A stretch of 64,000 nt of DNA from Nonomuraea typhae. GTDB taxonomy: Bacteria; Actinomycetota; Actinomycetes; Streptosporangiales; Streptosporangiaceae. How positions within the stretch are numbered: the stretch's first letter is position 1; the number at the start of each line of letters is the position of its first letter. The translations under genes were made by a program, and so were the position numbers. Positions 61,518-64,000 of this stretch are shown one piece after another. The notes below the pieces were generated by a model. The model made no database searches, was not told the DNA's origin, and was given only the letters and a program-made list of their open reading frames with translations. The stretch spans positions 620,001 through 684,000 of the forward strand of contig NZ_VRLV01000002.1 in NCBI RefSeq assembly GCF_009760925.1. The letters are read 5' to 3'.

Positions 61518-62521
61518 CTAAGACGGACGGGCTGCCGGGATGCTGGCGGTGACCGTGAAACCGCCCTCCTCGTCGGAACCCGCCGAGAACCTGCCCCCCA
61601 GCAAGATGACCCGCCGATGGAGGCCGACCAGTCCCATGCCCGAGCCGGCGTCGGCCAGGTCGGTCTCGAGGGTTCGGGTTGTGGACCTCGATGTCGGCCC
61701 GATCCCCTGGGTAGGCGATGGACACGGCAAGGGAAGCCCCCGGGGCGTGCTTCCGGGCGTTGGTCCGTGATTCCTGAACCACCCGATAGACGGTCCGCGC
61801 CACGACCGCCGGAACCGTCCCGGGATCACCCGTGATCCGCAGCGTCACCCCGTCTCCGGTCGCAAGCTCAAGCAGGTCACCGCCGGTATCCCGGTCAGGA
61901 CGACCCCACCGGTGTCCTTCGGATCCTTCCGCCGAGGCCCGGGAGTCCCACCCGGACGGGCGCCACCCCACGGAATCCGCGTGAGCCGCTGCCTCCCTCA
62001 AGCCCTCCGAACCCGCCCCTTGCCCGGAAACCCCCGAAACCGCCGCCTCCTCCAGGGCCGCCCCTTCCCCTGAAGCCCCTGGCAAGCCGGCCCGATGATC
62101 CGCCCCGCCCACTGGGAAGGGCGGGCAGGGCGGTGGCGGACAGGGCGAGGGACAGCGAGGCCAAGGTGGGCGACCAGATCGGGATGGCCAGCACAGCGAG
62201 CGCGCCCGCGTACGCGAGGGCCTGGCGCCAGGGCAGCGTGTACACCAGGAAGGACACCACCAAGGGCGCGGCCAGCGGGGTGGCCACCGCATCGGTGGTC
62301 AGGGTCAGGGCGGCCGTGGCCAGAACGGTCAGCACCCCCACCACTCGCGGGAACCGAACCACGGCCAGCAGAGCCAGATCCACCAGGAGGTTCAGGACCA
62401 GGTTGGCGGTGAACCCGTCGCCGGGCAGCTGAAGGGCCACCTGCGCGGCGGCGTACAGCAGTCCGGCGGCACAGGCGGCGCCCAGGACCTTGCGACGCTC
62501 CCCCGCGGCCTGACCCGTCAC
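61518..62521 (-). pseudogene. Decayed NarL-type sensor histidine kinase
   Basis: The N-terminal part from GTG 62521 (TGQAAGERRKVLGAACAAGLL onward) gives four to five membrane helices of a NarL-type sensor. The next part is glycine-rich filler (GRGGPGGGGGFGGFRARGG), with no DHp phosphoacceptor histidine segment. A later frame carries a degenerate ATPase domain (VARTVYRVVQESRTNARKHAPG), then shifts again to DAGSGMGLVGLHRRVILLGG. The catalytic domain is present only as fragments in different frames and the phosphorylation histidine is missing, so the gene is non-functional. It lies downstream of an intact response regulator. Confidence 0.75.
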
Positions 62522-62654
62522 CACAGACCAGCCCCCTCCCCTACAGCCCGACCCGCCGCAACAAACCGCCCCCCACCCCCTGAACCCCAGCCCGCCGAAC
62601 CAGACCAACCCCCACCCTCTGGACTCCGGCCCTGGTCCCCTGAACTCCGGTCCG

Positions 62655-64000
<1,346 letters not shown>

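Overview
The window is high-GC actinobacterial chromosome, most like Streptosporangiales (Nonomuraea or a relative). This rests on codon usage, the many GTG starts, stop/start overlaps of the GTGA and ATGA type, leaderless promoters, and actinobacterial families (DUF3000, DUF993, DUF5685, DUF1707, HAAS, CGNR, subtilisin-inhibitor-like). No tRNA, rRNA, CRISPR array, phage or insertion sequence was seen. A housekeeping backbone (DUF3000, RNase D, fadA-fadB, dxs, aconitase) resembles the order known from Streptomyces chromosomes, with many accessory genes inserted between its members.

Layout. 0-6.2 kb: DUF3000 and RNase D, a LysE exporter, a minisatellite-like spacer, a secreted DUF1023 hydrolase, and a PadR / HAAS membrane protein / oxidoreductase operon. 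6.2-15.6 kb: a sugar catabolic operon (Gfo/Idh/MocA oxidoreductase, DUF993, isomerase), a PEP-synthase/rifampicin-phosphotransferase-like enzyme, a small membrane protein, a phosphodiesterase-like enzyme, and a LacI regulator with a second isomerase. Near-identical LacI-type operators lie before the first operon and before lacI itself. 16-25.4 kb: a repeat-containing membrane protein, an ArsR regulator divergent from an FAD monooxygenase, fadA-fadB, a subtilisin-type inhibitor, and a TetR regulator divergent from an aspartic-protease-like protein. 25.4-31.7 kb: a decayed GH31 glycosidase, an amino acid permease, DedA and dxs.

31.8-35.2 kb: four tandem paralogous secreted zinc metallopeptidases, followed by a class-C-type serine hydrolase; a fifth paralogue lies at 47.5 kb. 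Several of these genes have a TAGGAT-like -10 box at a fixed 8 nt from the start codon. 36.4-42.1 kb: a haloalkane dehalogenase, a short MarR-like gene, and a xylose-type ABC transporter operon with a ROK regulator. 42.3-44.7 kb: a WXG100-like gene, an ADP-ribosyltransferase polymorphic toxin with a one-base frameshift that fuses it in frame to its putative immunity gene, a small opposing ORF and an AT-rich patch. 45-54 kb: a SnoaL-like protein, a DUF5685 protein with a cysteine-rich tail, TauE, the fifth metallopeptidase, aconitase with a dense regulatory region, a YdjM-like protein and a lectin-tailed SGNH hydrolase. 54-64 kb: three MFS transporters, CGNR and PadR regulators, DUF1707, Mug, a GNAT acetyltransferase, a response regulator beside a decayed histidine kinase, and a decayed carboxylesterase at the edge.

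The most unusual elements are the metallopeptidase family with shared promoter geometry, the toxin/immunity frameshift fusion, the two-locus LacI regulon, and several genes broken by internal deletions. All identifications come from reading the sequence; no database search was run.
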